Assembly: GCA_030525825.1 (NCBI GenBank)
Contig: JAUNDZ010000003.1
Span: 1-64,000, forward strand
Direction: 5' to 3'
Source: Moraxella sp.
Lineage (GTDB): Bacteria > Pseudomonadota > Gammaproteobacteria > Pseudomonadales > Moraxellaceae
DNA length: 64,000 bases
Of the stretch, positions 37,422 through 46,706 are shown in pieces. The notes under the pieces were generated by a model. The model saw only the letters and a list, made by a program, of their open reading frames with translations. It was not told the DNA's origin and did no database searches. Position 1 is the stretch's first letter. Each line of letters begins with the position of its first letter. A program made the position numbers and the translations under genes.

Positions 37422-38240
37422 TTAGTCTTCTCTCAACAAATCATTGATGGAAGTCTTGGCACGAGTTTGGGCATCCACTTTTTTGACAATGATTGCCGCA
37501 TATAGACTGTATTTACCGCAAGGGCTTGGCAAGTTACCAGGTACGACCACCGACCCTGCTGGCACACGACCGTAGTGAATCTCACCTGTTTCACGGTCGT
37601 AGATTTTGGTGGATTGACCGATATACACGCCCATTGAGATGACCGAGCCTTCTTCGACAATCACGCCTTCGACGATTTCAGAACGAGCACCGATAAAGCA
37701 GTTATCTTCAATAATCGTTGGGTTCGCTTGGAGCGGTTCTAGTACGCCACCAATGCCCACACCGCCTGACAGATGGACATTTTTACCGATTTGGGCACAC
37801 GAGCCAACCGTCGCCCAAGTATCAACCATCGTGCCTTCGTCCACATATGCACCGATGTTGGTGTAGCTTGGCATCAAAATCACATTTTTGGCGATGTATG
37901 AGCCTTTGCGGGCGACCGCAGGGGGAACGACACGCATGCCAGCCGCTTTGTAGTCTTCTTCGCTCCAACCGTTAAACTTGGTGTCCACTTTGTCATAAAA
38001 ACCAAGCTCGCCTGTGTTCATGGGCTTATTGTCATTGATTTTAAAAGACAGTAGCACGGCTTTTTTGACCCATTGATGAACGACCCACTCACCATCAATT
38101 TTTTCGGCAACTCTTAGCTCGCCTTTGTCTAACTTGGCAAGCACTTCGTCCACCGCAGAACGAATGTCAGCAGGGCAATCAGATGCACCAAAGTTGGCAC
38201 GGTTGTCAAAGGCGGTTTCAATGATTTGTTCAAGACTCAT
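37422..38240 (-). CDS. dapD: Tetrahydrodipicolinate N-succinyltransferase
   Basis: DapD transfers succinyl from succinyl-CoA in the succinylase branch of lysine and diaminopimelate synthesis. The 272-residue product begins [15 protein letters not shown], has the [19 protein letters not shown] segment, and then a left-handed hexapeptide-repeat helix ([20 protein letters not shown]). The length matches the family. It stands alone on the minus strand. Confidence 0.96.
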   Translation of the reverse strand: MSLEQIIETAFDNRANFGASDCPADIRSAVDEVLAKLDKGELRVAEKIDGEWVVHQWVKKAVLLSFKINDNKPMNTGELGFYDKVDTKFNGWSEEDYKAAGMRVVPPAVARKGSYIAKNVILMPSYTNIGAYVDEGTMVDTWATVGSCAQIGKNVHLSGGVGIGGVLEPLQANPTIIEDNCFIGARSEIVEGVIVEEGSVISMGVYIGQSTKIYDRETGEIHYGRVPAGSVVVPGNLPSPCGKYSLYAAIIVKKVDAQTRAKTSINDLLRED

Positions 38241-38348
38241 AATATATTCCTGTAAAAAGTTAATATCAAGGTGGGGTTATTGTATCACAACTTATCGGCG
38301 AAGTTGTGAGAAGTTATGATAAGTTTTGCCAATCGTCTGTTTTGATTG

Positions 38349-39281
38349 TTATGCCATCGTCAGCCAACGCAAAATGTCCTGATACACTTTGTCATAAGCC
38401 GTCTCGTGTAGTGGCTCGTGTCTCATGTTGGGGTATAGGCGAGTTTGCACGGATTTGCCTGCACGCACCAGCTCATCAAACAGGGCATCGATGTCTTGCC
38501 CCATGCGACCGACAGGGTCGTCCTTACCGCTGACGAGCAGTAGGCGAAAGTCTTTGGGGGTGTGGGCGTACCATGTGGGGGCGGTGGCTTTTTTGATGAG
38601 TGCTTGCAAGGCGACAAAGCCATTATTACTAAATGCAAAACCGCATAATGGATCGCTCTCAAATGCCCGAATGCTCTCACCATTCTCCGACAGCCACGCA
38701 AAGGGCGAAGCGGATACAGGCGAGCGGATTTGTGATAATAGATAATGGTTCATCAAGGCGGCAAAACGCAGATTGGCTCGCTTGGGATTTAGATAATTCA
38801 TGACTCCAAGCGTGGTCAGAGCAAGGCGATTGATTAGCCCAAAACTGTTGCCCGTCCCCATCAAAATCGCCCCATCAAAGCTCGTGGCGTGGTGAGTCAG
38901 CACCGTGCGTACAATGAACGACCCCATCGAATGCCCCATGATGTAGTGGGGAATGGGGTGGTCGGTCAGCTCGCTCGCTTTTTCTTTTAATTTATCCGCC
39001 ATGATGATGACATCTTTGCATAGGGTTTGGACGGGGTGTTTTTCGTCAAAAAAGCCCAGCTCGTATTTGTCCTTGACCGTCTGCCCATGTCCAAGCTGGT
39101 CATAGGTCGCCACAAGCACGCCATTATCCGCCAAAAAATTGGCAAAATCAGCATATCGTCCGCTATGCTCACTCATGCCATGCACGATGAGCAGGCTTGC
39201 CTTAATATCGCCTTTGGGAACAAAAAAAGTGTGGTGTAGGCGGTGAATGCCGTTTGATGAGAGAATGGTTTTTTTGGTCAT
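38349..39281 (-). CDS. Alpha/beta hydrolase (monoacylglycerol lipase-like)
   Basis: A 310-residue serine hydrolase. It has LLIVHGMSEHSGRYADFANF near residue 30, the nucleophile elbow GHSMGSFIV near residue 115, an Asp-bearing LLLVSGKDDPVGR near residue 245, and a His in MRHEPLHETA near residue 285. This pattern matches lysophospholipase/monoacylglycerol lipase relatives. No signal peptide is seen. The natural substrate is unknown. Confidence 0.82.
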   Translation of the reverse strand: MTKKTILSSNGIHRLHHTFFVPKGDIKASLLIVHGMSEHSGRYADFANFLADNGVLVATYDQLGHGQTVKDKYELGFFDEKHPVQTLCKDVIIMADKLKEKASELTDHPIPHYIMGHSMGSFIVRTVLTHHATSFDGAILMGTGNSFGLINRLALTTLGVMNYLNPKRANLRFAALMNHYLLSQIRSPVSASPFAWLSENGESIRAFESDPLCGFAFSNNGFVALQALIKKATAPTWYAHTPKDFRLLLVSGKDDPVGRMGQDIDALFDELVRAGKSVQTRLYPNMRHEPLHETAYDKVYQDILRWLTMA

Positions 39282-39578
39282 AATTTTTTCTTGTTTAAGA
39301 AATTCGTTACTTCTTCATCTGTTAGAACTTCATAAGGTGCATTAAAATGAGCATAAAGAAATTCTCTGTTGTCTTTTGGGGTAATTGTTTTTAAAGAAAG
39401 TTTGAATGTTCTACCAACAGGATACATTTCTCGCATTTTTTTGGAGCATTCAACTTTAAGGTTGGTATCTATGCCTTGACCTGCAATGGGCGAACTCGTA
39501 TCTTTGAACGCCCTGTATCGCCTAATGCCCTAGTTATGTTTCCACAATAACTTCTTTGTATTCGCTAGCATTGCCCAT
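39278..39578 (-). pseudogene. Decayed small gene of unknown family
   Basis: A fragment beginning MGNASEYKEVIVET breaks at a TAA. Its apparent continuation lies in a second frame (ITRALGDTGRSKIRVRPL) and then a third (GQGIDTNLKVECSKKMREMY onward to the end, FLNKKKL). Two frameshifts would join them into about 100 residues. The last segment stops at TTATGA, overlapping the hydrolase start. The family is not recognised. The three segments look protein-like, but the reconstruction is an inference. Confidence 0.45.
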
Positions 39579-39658
39579 TGTTAATCCCTTGCTTTGTCAA
39601 AATCAAACTTTATAATGAGCAAAATCCATTTACTCATTATAAAATCATCATTCAAAGA

Positions 39659-40723
39659 TTAAAAACACCCCACCTTCTCACCCTTCTCCGCTTTTGCCAA
39701 TTTCTCTTCGGCTAGGGCTTTGGCACTGCGTACAGGCGGCGGGCAGTCTTCACCATAATACTGACGGTCGGCAAAGTAGCTTGACCGTACCATTGGATTT
39801 GCCCAGATGTTAAAAAAGCCGAGTTTCTTGCCGTATTCGGTATATCTGGCAAACTCATCAGGGTGCACATATCTGTCCACAGGAGCGTGCGATTTGCTGG
39901 GGGCAAGGTATTGCCCAATGGTAATGATGTCCACATCGTGGGCTTTTAAGTCGTCCAGTAGGGCATACACTTCATCTTCGGTCTCCCCAAGCCCGACCAT
40001 AAATCCGCATTTGGTGGCGATGTCGGGACGGCGTGCCTTGTATTCTTTTAAAAGTTTCAAAGAATGCTCATAGTCAGAGCCGGGGCGAAATGCCTTATAC
40101 AGGCGTGGCACGGTCTCAATGTTGTGATTAAAGACATCTGGGGCAGTTTCGGTCAGTACATCAAGGGCGATTTGCTCACGCCCACGAAAATCAGGCACCA
40201 AGATTTCAATCAAGCAATTTGGCGACAGCTTGCGACTTTCGGTAATCACTTCGGCAAAATGACCCGCTCCGCCGTCCTTTAAATCGTCTCTGTCCACACT
40301 TGTGATGACGGCATACTTTAAGCCAAGCCCCAAAATGGTCTCGGCGGTGTGGCGTGGTTCGTCCACATCAAGCGGGTTAGGTCTGCCGTGTGCCACTTCA
40401 CAAAATGGACAACGACGAGTACAAATGTCGCCCATAATCATAAAAGTTGCTGTGCCGTCCCCAAAGCATTGGGGCAGGTTTGGGCAGGCGGCTTCTTCGC
40501 ACACCGTGTAGAGTTTTTGCTTTCGCAGTGTGCCTTTGATGCGTTCTACCTCAGCAGGGCTAGACAGCTTGACCCGTATCCAATCGGGCTTTTTGGGGGT
40601 TTCTACGGCAGGAATGACTTTAATGGGAATGCGAGCCACTTTGTCATAGCCACGCAGTTTTTCGCCTTGAATGGCTTTTTTTGGGGCGGGCTTGGGGCTT
40701 GGGGTGTAGGTTTGGACGCTCAT
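39659..40723 (-). CDS. lipA: Lipoyl synthase
   Basis: LipA inserts two sulfurs into octanoyl-protein to make lipoate for 2-oxoacid dehydrogenases. The 354-residue radical-SAM protein has the auxiliary cluster motif [14 protein letters not shown] near residue 75 and the SAM cluster [13 protein letters not shown] near residue 102, plus [11 protein letters not shown] near the C-terminus. lipB, often adjacent, is not here. It is transcribed away from alkB across a divergent gap. Confidence 0.96.
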   Translation of the reverse strand: MSVQTYTPSPKPAPKKAIQGEKLRGYDKVARIPIKVIPAVETPKKPDWIRVKLSSPAEVERIKGTLRKQKLYTVCEEAACPNLPQCFGDGTATFMIMGDICTRRCPFCEVAHGRPNPLDVDEPRHTAETILGLGLKYAVITSVDRDDLKDGGAGHFAEVITESRKLSPNCLIEILVPDFRGREQIALDVLTETAPDVFNHNIETVPRLYKAFRPGSDYEHSLKLLKEYKARRPDIATKCGFMVGLGETEDEVYALLDDLKAHDVDIITIGQYLAPSKSHAPVDRYVHPDEFARYTEYGKKLGFFNIWANPMVRSSYFADRQYYGEDCPPPVRSAKALAEEKLAKAEKGEKVGCF

Positions 40724-40973
40724 GGTGTGCCTTGTTATCTTTTATTTTTTGATGGGTAATTACTTAAAAATGGGGTTTATTTTACATGATTTCAAGACAA
40801 AAAGCGATGAGAAAAATGCGGGCAATCACAGCAAAGGAAGGGTAAGTGATTTGATGAATTTTAACTAAATTTTAACCCATAAAACATCAATCATGCCCAC
40901 TGACCATCTGCCTTGTTATAATAACCAAAAACAATTACCTAAAAACAATCACCCAACGACCAACAAAGACGAC

Positions 40974-41693
40974 ATGGATTTATTTCATCACAGTGATACA
41001 GACATCATCTCGCCCACCGCCTATTTAGATGGCGACCGATGGACGGGGACGGACTTTTTGGCACAGCTGCATGACGATGGCAAAGGCGTGGTGATTCATC
41101 TGCCTTTTGGTCGGCTATATTATGCCCCGTGTTATTTTAACAAGACGGTTGCCGATGCGTATTTGGCTCATCTGCTCGCCCAAGATGAGCAGGGCAGGTA
41201 TCAGCACATCAACTGGCGACAAGACGACATCACGCTCTACGGTAAAACGCATAAAATCCCCCGCCTGTCGGCATGGTATGGCGATGCAGGCTGTACCTAT
41301 TCTTACTCGGGCATTCATCTGACACCAAATGCGTGGACAGATGAGCTCATCACGATGAATGATGCGTTATTTGCGGTGTGCAAACGCCGTTTTAACAGCG
41401 TACTACTAAACCTATACCGCACAGGCGACGACCACATGAGCTACCATAGTGATGATGAAGTGGAGCTTGGGCGAAATCCGCTCATTGCATCGGTAAGTTT
41501 TGGGCAGAGTAGGCGATTTTTGTTAAGATTAAAGGACAATCACGCCACCAAACTTGAACTGCCCTTGTCGCACGGCAGCCTGTTGGTGATGGCAGGCGAG
41601 CTACAACACCACTGGCAGCACGCCATCCCCAAACAAAAACGAGCCACCGCCCCACGAGTGAACTTGACTTTTAGAAATATTATTGTAAATTAG
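40974..41693 (+). CDS. alkB: AlkB-like 2-oxoglutarate/Fe(II) dioxygenase
   Basis: AlkB-type enzymes remove alkyl groups from DNA or RNA bases. The roughly 239-residue product has the HxD iron motif in MSYHSDDEVELG, the distal His in GELQHHWQHAIPK, and the 2-oxoglutarate-binding Arg residues in APRVNLTFRNI, with LSAWYGDAGCTYSYSG before the core. It matches the small AlkB2/3-like branch. The start is uncertain: an in-frame ATG at 40893 would add 27 residues without conserved features. Confidence 0.85.
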   Translation: MDLFHHSDTDIISPTAYLDGDRWTGTDFLAQLHDDGKGVVIHLPFGRLYYAPCYFNKTVADAYLAHLLAQDEQGRYQHINWRQDDITLYGKTHKIPRLSAWYGDAGCTYSYSGIHLTPNAWTDELITMNDALFAVCKRRFNSVLLNLYRTGDDHMSYHSDDEVELGRNPLIASVSFGQSRRFLLRLKDNHATKLELPLSHGSLLVMAGELQHHWQHAIPKQKRATAPRVNLTFRNIIVN

Positions 41694-41906
41694 GGAGGTA
41701 TTTCTGAACGCACCAACCCATCATTTTTTAAATAAATGTTGGCTATGGTGGATATTTTTTTGAAAATTCATAAAAATTAAGCTATCATTATAGCCAAGCG
41801 TAAATTTAGGCAAATTGCCTGTAAAATCAGCGTCTAGGCACTTGATAATCGTTCATAAAATGATAACTACTATCAAGCACTTATGACCCCCACATGGAGA
41901 AATGTT

Positions 41907-44540
41907 ATGTCGCAAATGCTCACCGAATACAGAGCTCATGTCGCCGAGCGTGAAGCCTTAGGCGTACCCCCACAACCATTGACCGACGCACAAATCGCTG
42001 ATTTGGTCGAACTCCTAAAAAACCCACCAGCAGGCGAAGAAGCCTATTTGGTGGATTTATTAGAAAACCGTGTGCCAGCAGGTGTTGACCAAGCTGCTTA
42101 TGTGAAAGCTGCGTTTTTGAACGCCATCGTTAAAGGCGAAACCACTTCTCCACTTGTTAGCAAAGAGCGTGCCGTATATCTGCTAGGCACCATGCTGGGT
42201 GGTTATAATGTCGCTCCGCTTGTTGAGCTGTTAGATAATGCCGAGCTTGGCGGACTGGCTGCCGAAGCCTTGAAAAAGACGCTTTTGGTGTTTGATGCCT
42301 TCCATGATGTTGAAGAAAAAGCCAAAGCAGGCAACGAAAACGCCAAAGCGGTGCTACAATCATGGGCGGACGCTGAGTGGTTCACCAGCCGTCCTGATGT
42401 GCCATCTGAAATGACCATCACCGTATTTAAGGTAACTGGCGAGACCAACACTGACGATCTATCGCCTGCTCAAGACGCATGGAGTCGTCCTGACATTCCA
42501 CTGCACGCCAACGCCATGCTAAAAAATGAGCGAGACGGCATTCGCCCAGAAAAAAATGGCGAAGTTGGTCCTCTAAGCCAAATCAAAGAATTGATTGCTA
42601 AGGGTAATCCTGTTGCCTATGTGGGTGACGTTGTGGGTACAGGTTCTAGCCGTAAGTCTGCGACCAACTCGGTGCTGTGGTTCTTTGGTGATGAAATCCC
42701 ATACATCCCCAACAAAAAAGACGGTGGCGTGTGCTTGGGTGGTAAAATCGCTCCGATTTTCTTTAACACGATGGAAGATGCGGGTGCCTTGCCTGTTGAG
42801 ATTGATGTTACCAATATGAACATGGGCGATGAAGTTACCCTAAAAATCGACCATGCCACAGCGACCGTTACCGCCTATAAAGACGGTGAACAAATCGCCC
42901 AAAGCCAGCTAAAAACCCCTGTACTACTAGATGAAGTGCGTGCTGGCGGTCGTATTAACCTGATCATCGGTCGTAACCTAACAGGTAAAGCTCGTGAAGC
43001 ACTGGGCTTAGAGCCATCAACTCTATTCCGTACCCCAGAAGCACCTGCTGACACGGGCAAAGGCTTTACTTTGGCTCAAAAAATGGTTGGTCGTGCTTGC
43101 GGTCTGCCAGAAGGTCAAGGCATCCGCCCAGGTACTTACTGCGAGCCTAAGATGACCACCGTCGGCTCACAGGACACCACAGGTCCGATGACTCGTGATG
43201 AGCTAAAAGACCTAGCGTGCTTAGGCTTCTCTGCCGACCTAGTCATGCAGTCATTCTGCCATACTGCTGCTTATCCTAAGCCGATTGATGTGGTAACACA
43301 CCACACTCTACCTGACTTTATCATGAACCGTGGCGGTGTTTCACTTCGCCCAGGCGATGGCGTGATTCACTCATGGCTAAACCGTATGCTGTTGCCTGAT
43401 ACTGTGGGTACTGGTGGCGACTCGCACACCCGTTTCCCAATCGGTATCTCATTCCCAGCAGGTTCTGGTTTGGTAGCGTTTGCGGCGGCAACTGGCGTGA
43501 TGCCGCTTGACATGCCTGAATCTGTACTTGTGAAGTTTAAAGGCAAAATGCAACCTGGTATCACGCTTCGAGACCTAGTCCACGCCATTCCTTATTATGC
43601 CATCAAAGAGGGTGATTTGACCGTTGAGAAGAAGGGTAAGAAAAACATTTTCTCTGGTCGTATCTTAGAGATTGACCTAACTGAAATGGAAAATGACCTG
43701 ACCGTCGAGCAAGCCTTTGAATTGTCAGATGCTTCTGCCGAGCGTAGTGCAGCAGGCTGTGCCATCACCGTATCAGAAGAGAAAGTGGCTGAATACCTAC
43801 GCTCTAACATCGTCATGTTAAAATGGATGATTGCCGAAGGCTATGGCGATGCTCGTACGCTGGCTCGTCGTGCTGAGAACATGCAAAAATGGCTGGATAA
43901 CCCAAGCCTACTCAAAGCTGACCCAGACGCTGAATACACCAAAGTGTATGAGATTGACCTGTCTGAAATCAAAGAACCAATCCTATGCTGTCCAAACGAC
44001 CCAGATGATGCCAAGCTACTATCAGAAGTCGCTGGCGATAAGATTGACGAGGTGTTCATCGGTTCTTGTATGACGAACATCGGTCATTTCCGTGCCGCAG
44101 GTAAACTGCTTGCCGAAGTGCCAGCAGGTAGCTTGACCACTCGTCTGTGGATTGCCCCACCGACCAAGATGGACGAGCGTCAGCTGATGGACGAAGGTTA
44201 TTACAACACCTACGCCCAAGCAGGTGCCAGAACCGAGATGCCTGGTTGCTCGCTGTGCATGGGTAACCAAGCCCGTATCGCACCGAACAGCACCGCCGTC
44301 TCAACCAGTACTCGTAACTTTCCGAACCGTCTGGGTCAAGGGGCGAATGTGTACCTAGCATCAGCTGAGCTTGCGTCTGTGGCGTCTGTACTGGGTAAAC
44401 TGCCTACTGTTGAAGAGTACATGGCGTATGCGGGTAAGCTGTCATCGATGGAAGCCGAAGTGTACAACTATCTAAACTTCGATCAGATGAGCGAGTACAC
44501 CGAAAAATCAGACAAAATCAGCGTGGCACAGCTTGCCTAA
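41907..44540 (+). CDS. acnB: Aconitate hydratase B
   Basis: AcnB converts citrate to isocitrate in the TCA cycle and, without its cluster, can bind mRNA. The 877-residue product has the N-terminal HEAT-like domain (LTEYRAHVAEREALGVPPQP), the VGDVVGTGSSRKSATNSVLW segment, HSWLNRMLLPDTVGTGGDSH, and Fe-S cysteines in FIGSCMTNIGHFRAAG and EMPGCSLCMGNQAR. The second in-frame ATG is chosen because GGAGA lies 6-7 bases upstream. It is monocistronic with a terminator. Confidence 0.97.
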   Translation: MSQMLTEYRAHVAEREALGVPPQPLTDAQIADLVELLKNPPAGEEAYLVDLLENRVPAGVDQAAYVKAAFLNAIVKGETTSPLVSKERAVYLLGTMLGGYNVAPLVELLDNAELGGLAAEALKKTLLVFDAFHDVEEKAKAGNENAKAVLQSWADAEWFTSRPDVPSEMTITVFKVTGETNTDDLSPAQDAWSRPDIPLHANAMLKNERDGIRPEKNGEVGPLSQIKELIAKGNPVAYVGDVVGTGSSRKSATNSVLWFFGDEIPYIPNKKDGGVCLGGKIAPIFFNTMEDAGALPVEIDVTNMNMGDEVTLKIDHATATVTAYKDGEQIAQSQLKTPVLLDEVRAGGRINLIIGRNLTGKAREALGLEPSTLFRTPEAPADTGKGFTLAQKMVGRACGLPEGQGIRPGTYCEPKMTTVGSQDTTGPMTRDELKDLACLGFSADLVMQSFCHTAAYPKPIDVVTHHTLPDFIMNRGGVSLRPGDGVIHSWLNRMLLPDTVGTGGDSHTRFPIGISFPAGSGLVAFAAATGVMPLDMPESVLVKFKGKMQPGITLRDLVHAIPYYAIKEGDLTVEKKGKKNIFSGRILEIDLTEMENDLTVEQAFELSDASAERSAAGCAITVSEEKVAEYLRSNIVMLKWMIAEGYGDARTLARRAENMQKWLDNPSLLKADPDAEYTKVYEIDLSEIKEPILCCPNDPDDAKLLSEVAGDKIDEVFIGSCMTNIGHFRAAGKLLAEVPAGSLTTRLWIAPPTKMDERQLMDEGYYNTYAQAGARTEMPGCSLCMGNQARIAPNSTAVSTSTRNFPNRLGQGANVYLASAELASVASVLGKLPTVEEYMAYAGKLSSMEAEVYNYLNFDQMSEYTEKSDKISVAQLA

Positions 44541-44564
44541 TTGCTCATTGTTTTGATTAAATAT

Positions 44565-44594
44565 AAACACCGTCTCAGTGGGCGGTGTTTTTTT
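44565..44594 (+). terminator. acnB terminator
   Basis: AAACACCG pairs with CGGTGTTT around a 10-base loop, followed by T. Confidence 0.85.
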
Positions 44595-44650
44595 ATTGGT
44601 TTCTCTTAAAAATGTGTCTTGGCTGTGTTATTTTCCCATAGTCTATTTTA

Positions 44651-44665
44651 TACAATTTAATTTTA
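44651..44665. promoter_or_regulatory. Predicted OhrR operator upstream of ohrR
   Basis: TACAATTTAATTTTA is a near-perfect inverted repeat close to the known Bacillus OhrR operator (TACAATT/AATTGTA type). It lies just before a TAAAAT -10 at 44669 and 40 bp before ohrR, fitting autoregulation. Confidence 0.6.
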
Positions 44666-44705
44666 TGCTAAAATCTGTATTTTAAATAGATATTAACCAT
44701 TGACC

Positions 44706-45125
44706 ATGCACGACCACCTTCGCCTAAGCAATCAGCTTTGTTTTCCTTTGTATGCTTTATCCAGAGAGATTATCCGTCGTTACACGCCACTGCTTGAACC
44801 GCTTGATTTGACTTATCCACAGTACCTTGTGATGCTGGTTTTGTGGGAATTTGGCGAGCTGGGCGTGAGTGAGATTGGCGAAAAACTTCATTTGGACAGT
44901 GGTACGCTGACCCCGTTATTAAAACGGCTGCAAACCAAAGGGCTTATCAAGCGAACTCGCTCTGCCCAAGATGAAAGGGCAGTTAAAATCAGCCTAACCG
45001 AGCAAGGTCAATCGCTTGAAAATCAGGCAATTGACATTCCAAATGCCATGGCAAGTTGTTTAAATCTAACCGCTGATGAGATTGTATTATTACAAAAACT
45101 TATCAAACAAAACCGCCCGATGTGA
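44706..45125 (+). CDS. ohrR: MarR-family organic-peroxide regulator OhrR
   Basis: OhrR represses peroxide-resistance genes until a reactive Cys is oxidised by organic hydroperoxides. The 139-residue product has the N-terminal LSNQLCFPLYALSREIIRRY with the sensing Cys at about residue 13, then LTYPQYLVMLVLWE, and the winged helix segment LHLDSGTLTPLLKRLQTKGL with the DERAVKISLTEQG wing. Ohr is encoded 1.1 kb downstream. It starts the block ohrR-thioesterase-ferritin-like-ohr. Confidence 0.92.
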   Translation: MHDHLRLSNQLCFPLYALSREIIRRYTPLLEPLDLTYPQYLVMLVLWEFGELGVSEIGEKLHLDSGTLTPLLKRLQTKGLIKRTRSAQDERAVKISLTEQGQSLENQAIDIPNAMASCLNLTADEIVLLQKLIKQNRPM

Positions 45126-45132
45126 GAATCCG

Positions 45133-45567
45133 ATGAACATTCAGACATTACAACATTGGCTTGACGAACATATTCCTGCTTGTCGCTTGCTCGGCTTGCA
45201 AATATGCCAAGCAGATTTGGACAAGGTGGTGGTATCGGCAGATTTCACGCCCAATCACAACCATCACAACACCATATTTGGCGGCAGTCAATCATTATTA
45301 GCGACCGCTTGTGCATGGCTTGCCGTCAATATTAACTTCCCTGATGCGGGCGGCAACATCGTGATTCGCCAAAGTCATATTCGCTACCTTGCCCCTGCAA
45401 CTGGCGATGTGCTGGCAGTGTGCCAAGTTGATGGCGAACAAAAACGCACCTGCCAACAAATACTTGGTAAAGTGAATAAGGGTAAAATTACGGTAACTTG
45501 TGGGATTTTTTGCCAAGACAAACAGGTGGCTGTCTTTGAAGGGGAGTTTGTTGTCTTTCGTAGTTGA
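45133..45567 (+). CDS. Putative thioesterase (YiiD C-terminal / hotdog type)
   Basis: A 144-residue single-domain protein resembling the YiiD C-terminal thioesterase family. The N-terminal helix LQHWLDEHIPACRLLGLQI is followed by NHNHHNTIFGGSQSLLATAC, the conserved helix of hotdog thioesterases, and then VIRQSHIRYLAPATGDVLAV. It starts 7 bp after the ohrR stop, so it is co-transcribed with the regulator. A role with peroxidised acyl-CoA or lipid is a guess from context. Confidence 0.75.
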   Translation: MNIQTLQHWLDEHIPACRLLGLQICQADLDKVVVSADFTPNHNHHNTIFGGSQSLLATACAWLAVNINFPDAGGNIVIRQSHIRYLAPATGDVLAVCQVDGEQKRTCQQILGKVNKGKITVTCGIFCQDKQVAVFEGEFVVFRS

Positions 45568-45633
45568 TAAGCCATGATGTTCGTTCTGGTCTGTCATGGA
45601 TTGCCAGTTGATTAAATATTTTTAAAAAATATA

Positions 45634-45662
45634 TTGAACACAATTTAATTTTACACTATAAT
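45634..45662 (+). promoter_or_regulatory. Promoter with OhrR-like operator upstream of the ferritin-like gene
   Basis: TTGAAC and TATAAT are spaced by exactly 17 bp. CACAATTTAATTTTA (45639-45653), differing by one base from the ohrR site, fills the spacer. Repressor binding would block the promoter. Confidence 0.65.
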
Positions 45663-45701
45663 AATTCCCGTCAAGACAAATTAAACTTTTTGGAGCAATT
45701 T

Positions 45702-46154
45702 ATGAATCCAATTCACACCTTATTAAATGACCTGCTCGCTGTCTATTGGAAAGCACTCATTCAGCACAAAAGCCATGTTGCTGTGATTGAAAGCGAAGGA
45801 GCGAGTCTGCTTGCCAGCAAAATGACCGCCAAAATTGCCGATGAACCACAGACGCTTGAAAATTTGCAAAATCGTTTGCTTGATTTGGGTGGTGTGATTC
45901 GCTTTACAGTCTGCCAGCCTAATATCGGTACGAATTTGCGTGAAGCCCTGCAAAACGATTATGAATTACAAAAGAATGCTCGCACCGCTTTAAATGAGCT
46001 TGTCAGACAAGTTGCTGAGCTTAACGATGCCACCACTCGCAATTTGATTGAAGAGATTTTGGCGGACGAAGAAGAGCATTTGGCGTGGTTAGAGCAAGAA
46101 TTAACTTTGCTTGAAAAATTGGGCGAGCCTTTGTATTTGTCAAAAAGAATGTAA
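45702..46154 (+). CDS. Ferritin-like (bacterioferritin-related) protein
   Basis: A 150-residue four-helix protein. The C-terminal NLIEEILADEEEHLAWLEQE matches the bacterioferritin helix that holds the last Glu and His iron ligands, and YLSKRM matches the Bfr tail. Aligned by eye with Bfr, the His of the EXXH pair and the Glu of helix C appear replaced (Thr and Gln), so the ferroxidase centre may be incomplete. It has its own promoter with an OhrR-like operator and lies between ohrR and ohr. The function is uncertain: iron sequestration, DNA protection or an altered role. Confidence 0.7.
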   Translation: MNPIHTLLNDLLAVYWKALIQHKSHVAVIESEGASLLASKMTAKIADEPQTLENLQNRLLDLGGVIRFTVCQPNIGTNLREALQNDYELQKNARTALNELVRQVAELNDATTRNLIEEILADEEEHLAWLEQELTLLEKLGEPLYLSKRM

Positions 46155-46182
46155 TTTTTGATTGTACACAATCATCATTTTA

Positions 46183-46196
46183 TCAATTTAACTTTA
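46183..46196. promoter_or_regulatory. Possible third OhrR-like site upstream of ohr
   Basis: TCAATTTAACTTTA resembles the sites at 44651 and 45639 but is weaker. It lies about 20 bp before the ohr start. Confidence 0.4.
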
Positions 46197-46216
46197 TCTT
46201 TTTTTTGGAGTCAATT

Positions 46217-46648
46217 ATGAAAATCTTTTATCACACATCAGCCACCGCCACAGGCGGACGAGATGGTCATACCCGTATTGATGATGGTTCGCTGGGCTTT
46301 GATTTGGTGGGCTTTTCAAGTCAAAGTGGTAAAGTTGGCACTAACCCAGAGCAGCTTTTTGCGATGGGTTACGCTGCCTGCTTTGACAGTGCGATGAATC
46401 ATGTTGCTCCAAGTTTGGGCATTAAACCCACCAAGTCTAGCACCACTGTTGGTGTGAGCATTGGTCAAAAGGCGGACGGTGCGTTTGCTTTGGATTTGGA
46501 CATCACGATTACCGTAGAAGGCATTAGCGTGGACGATGCTAAAAAACTCATTCAAAAAGCCCACGAAGTCTGTCCATATTCCAATGCCACTCGTGGTAAT
46601 GTCGATGTGCGATTAAAGGTCAATGTGGTGCAGAGCTTTGATTTGTGA
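46217..46648 (+). CDS. ohr: Organic hydroperoxide resistance protein Ohr
   Basis: Ohr reduces organic hydroperoxides using a pair of cysteines reduced by lipoylated proteins. The 143-residue OsmC-family product has the first catalytic Cys in MGYAACFDSAMNHV near residue 56 and the second in AHEVCPYSNATRGN near residue 121. The start follows TTTGGAG. lipA and ohrR are elsewhere in this window. A terminator follows. Confidence 0.95.
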   Translation: MKIFYHTSATATGGRDGHTRIDDGSLGFDLVGFSSQSGKVGTNPEQLFAMGYAACFDSAMNHVAPSLGIKPTKSSTTVGVSIGQKADGAFALDLDITITVEGISVDDAKKLIQKAHEVCPYSNATRGNVDVRLKVNVVQSFDL

Positions 46649-46674
46649 TGTTGATGGGCAATCATCAAGAACAA

Positions 46675-46706
46675 GAACGCCGTTTGATACATTCAAGCGG
46701 TGTTTT
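46675..46706 (+). terminator. ohr terminator
   Basis: A 12-bp stem (AACGCCGTTTGA with TCAAGCGGTGTT, two G-T pairs) has a 5-base loop and a T-rich tail. Confidence 0.75.
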
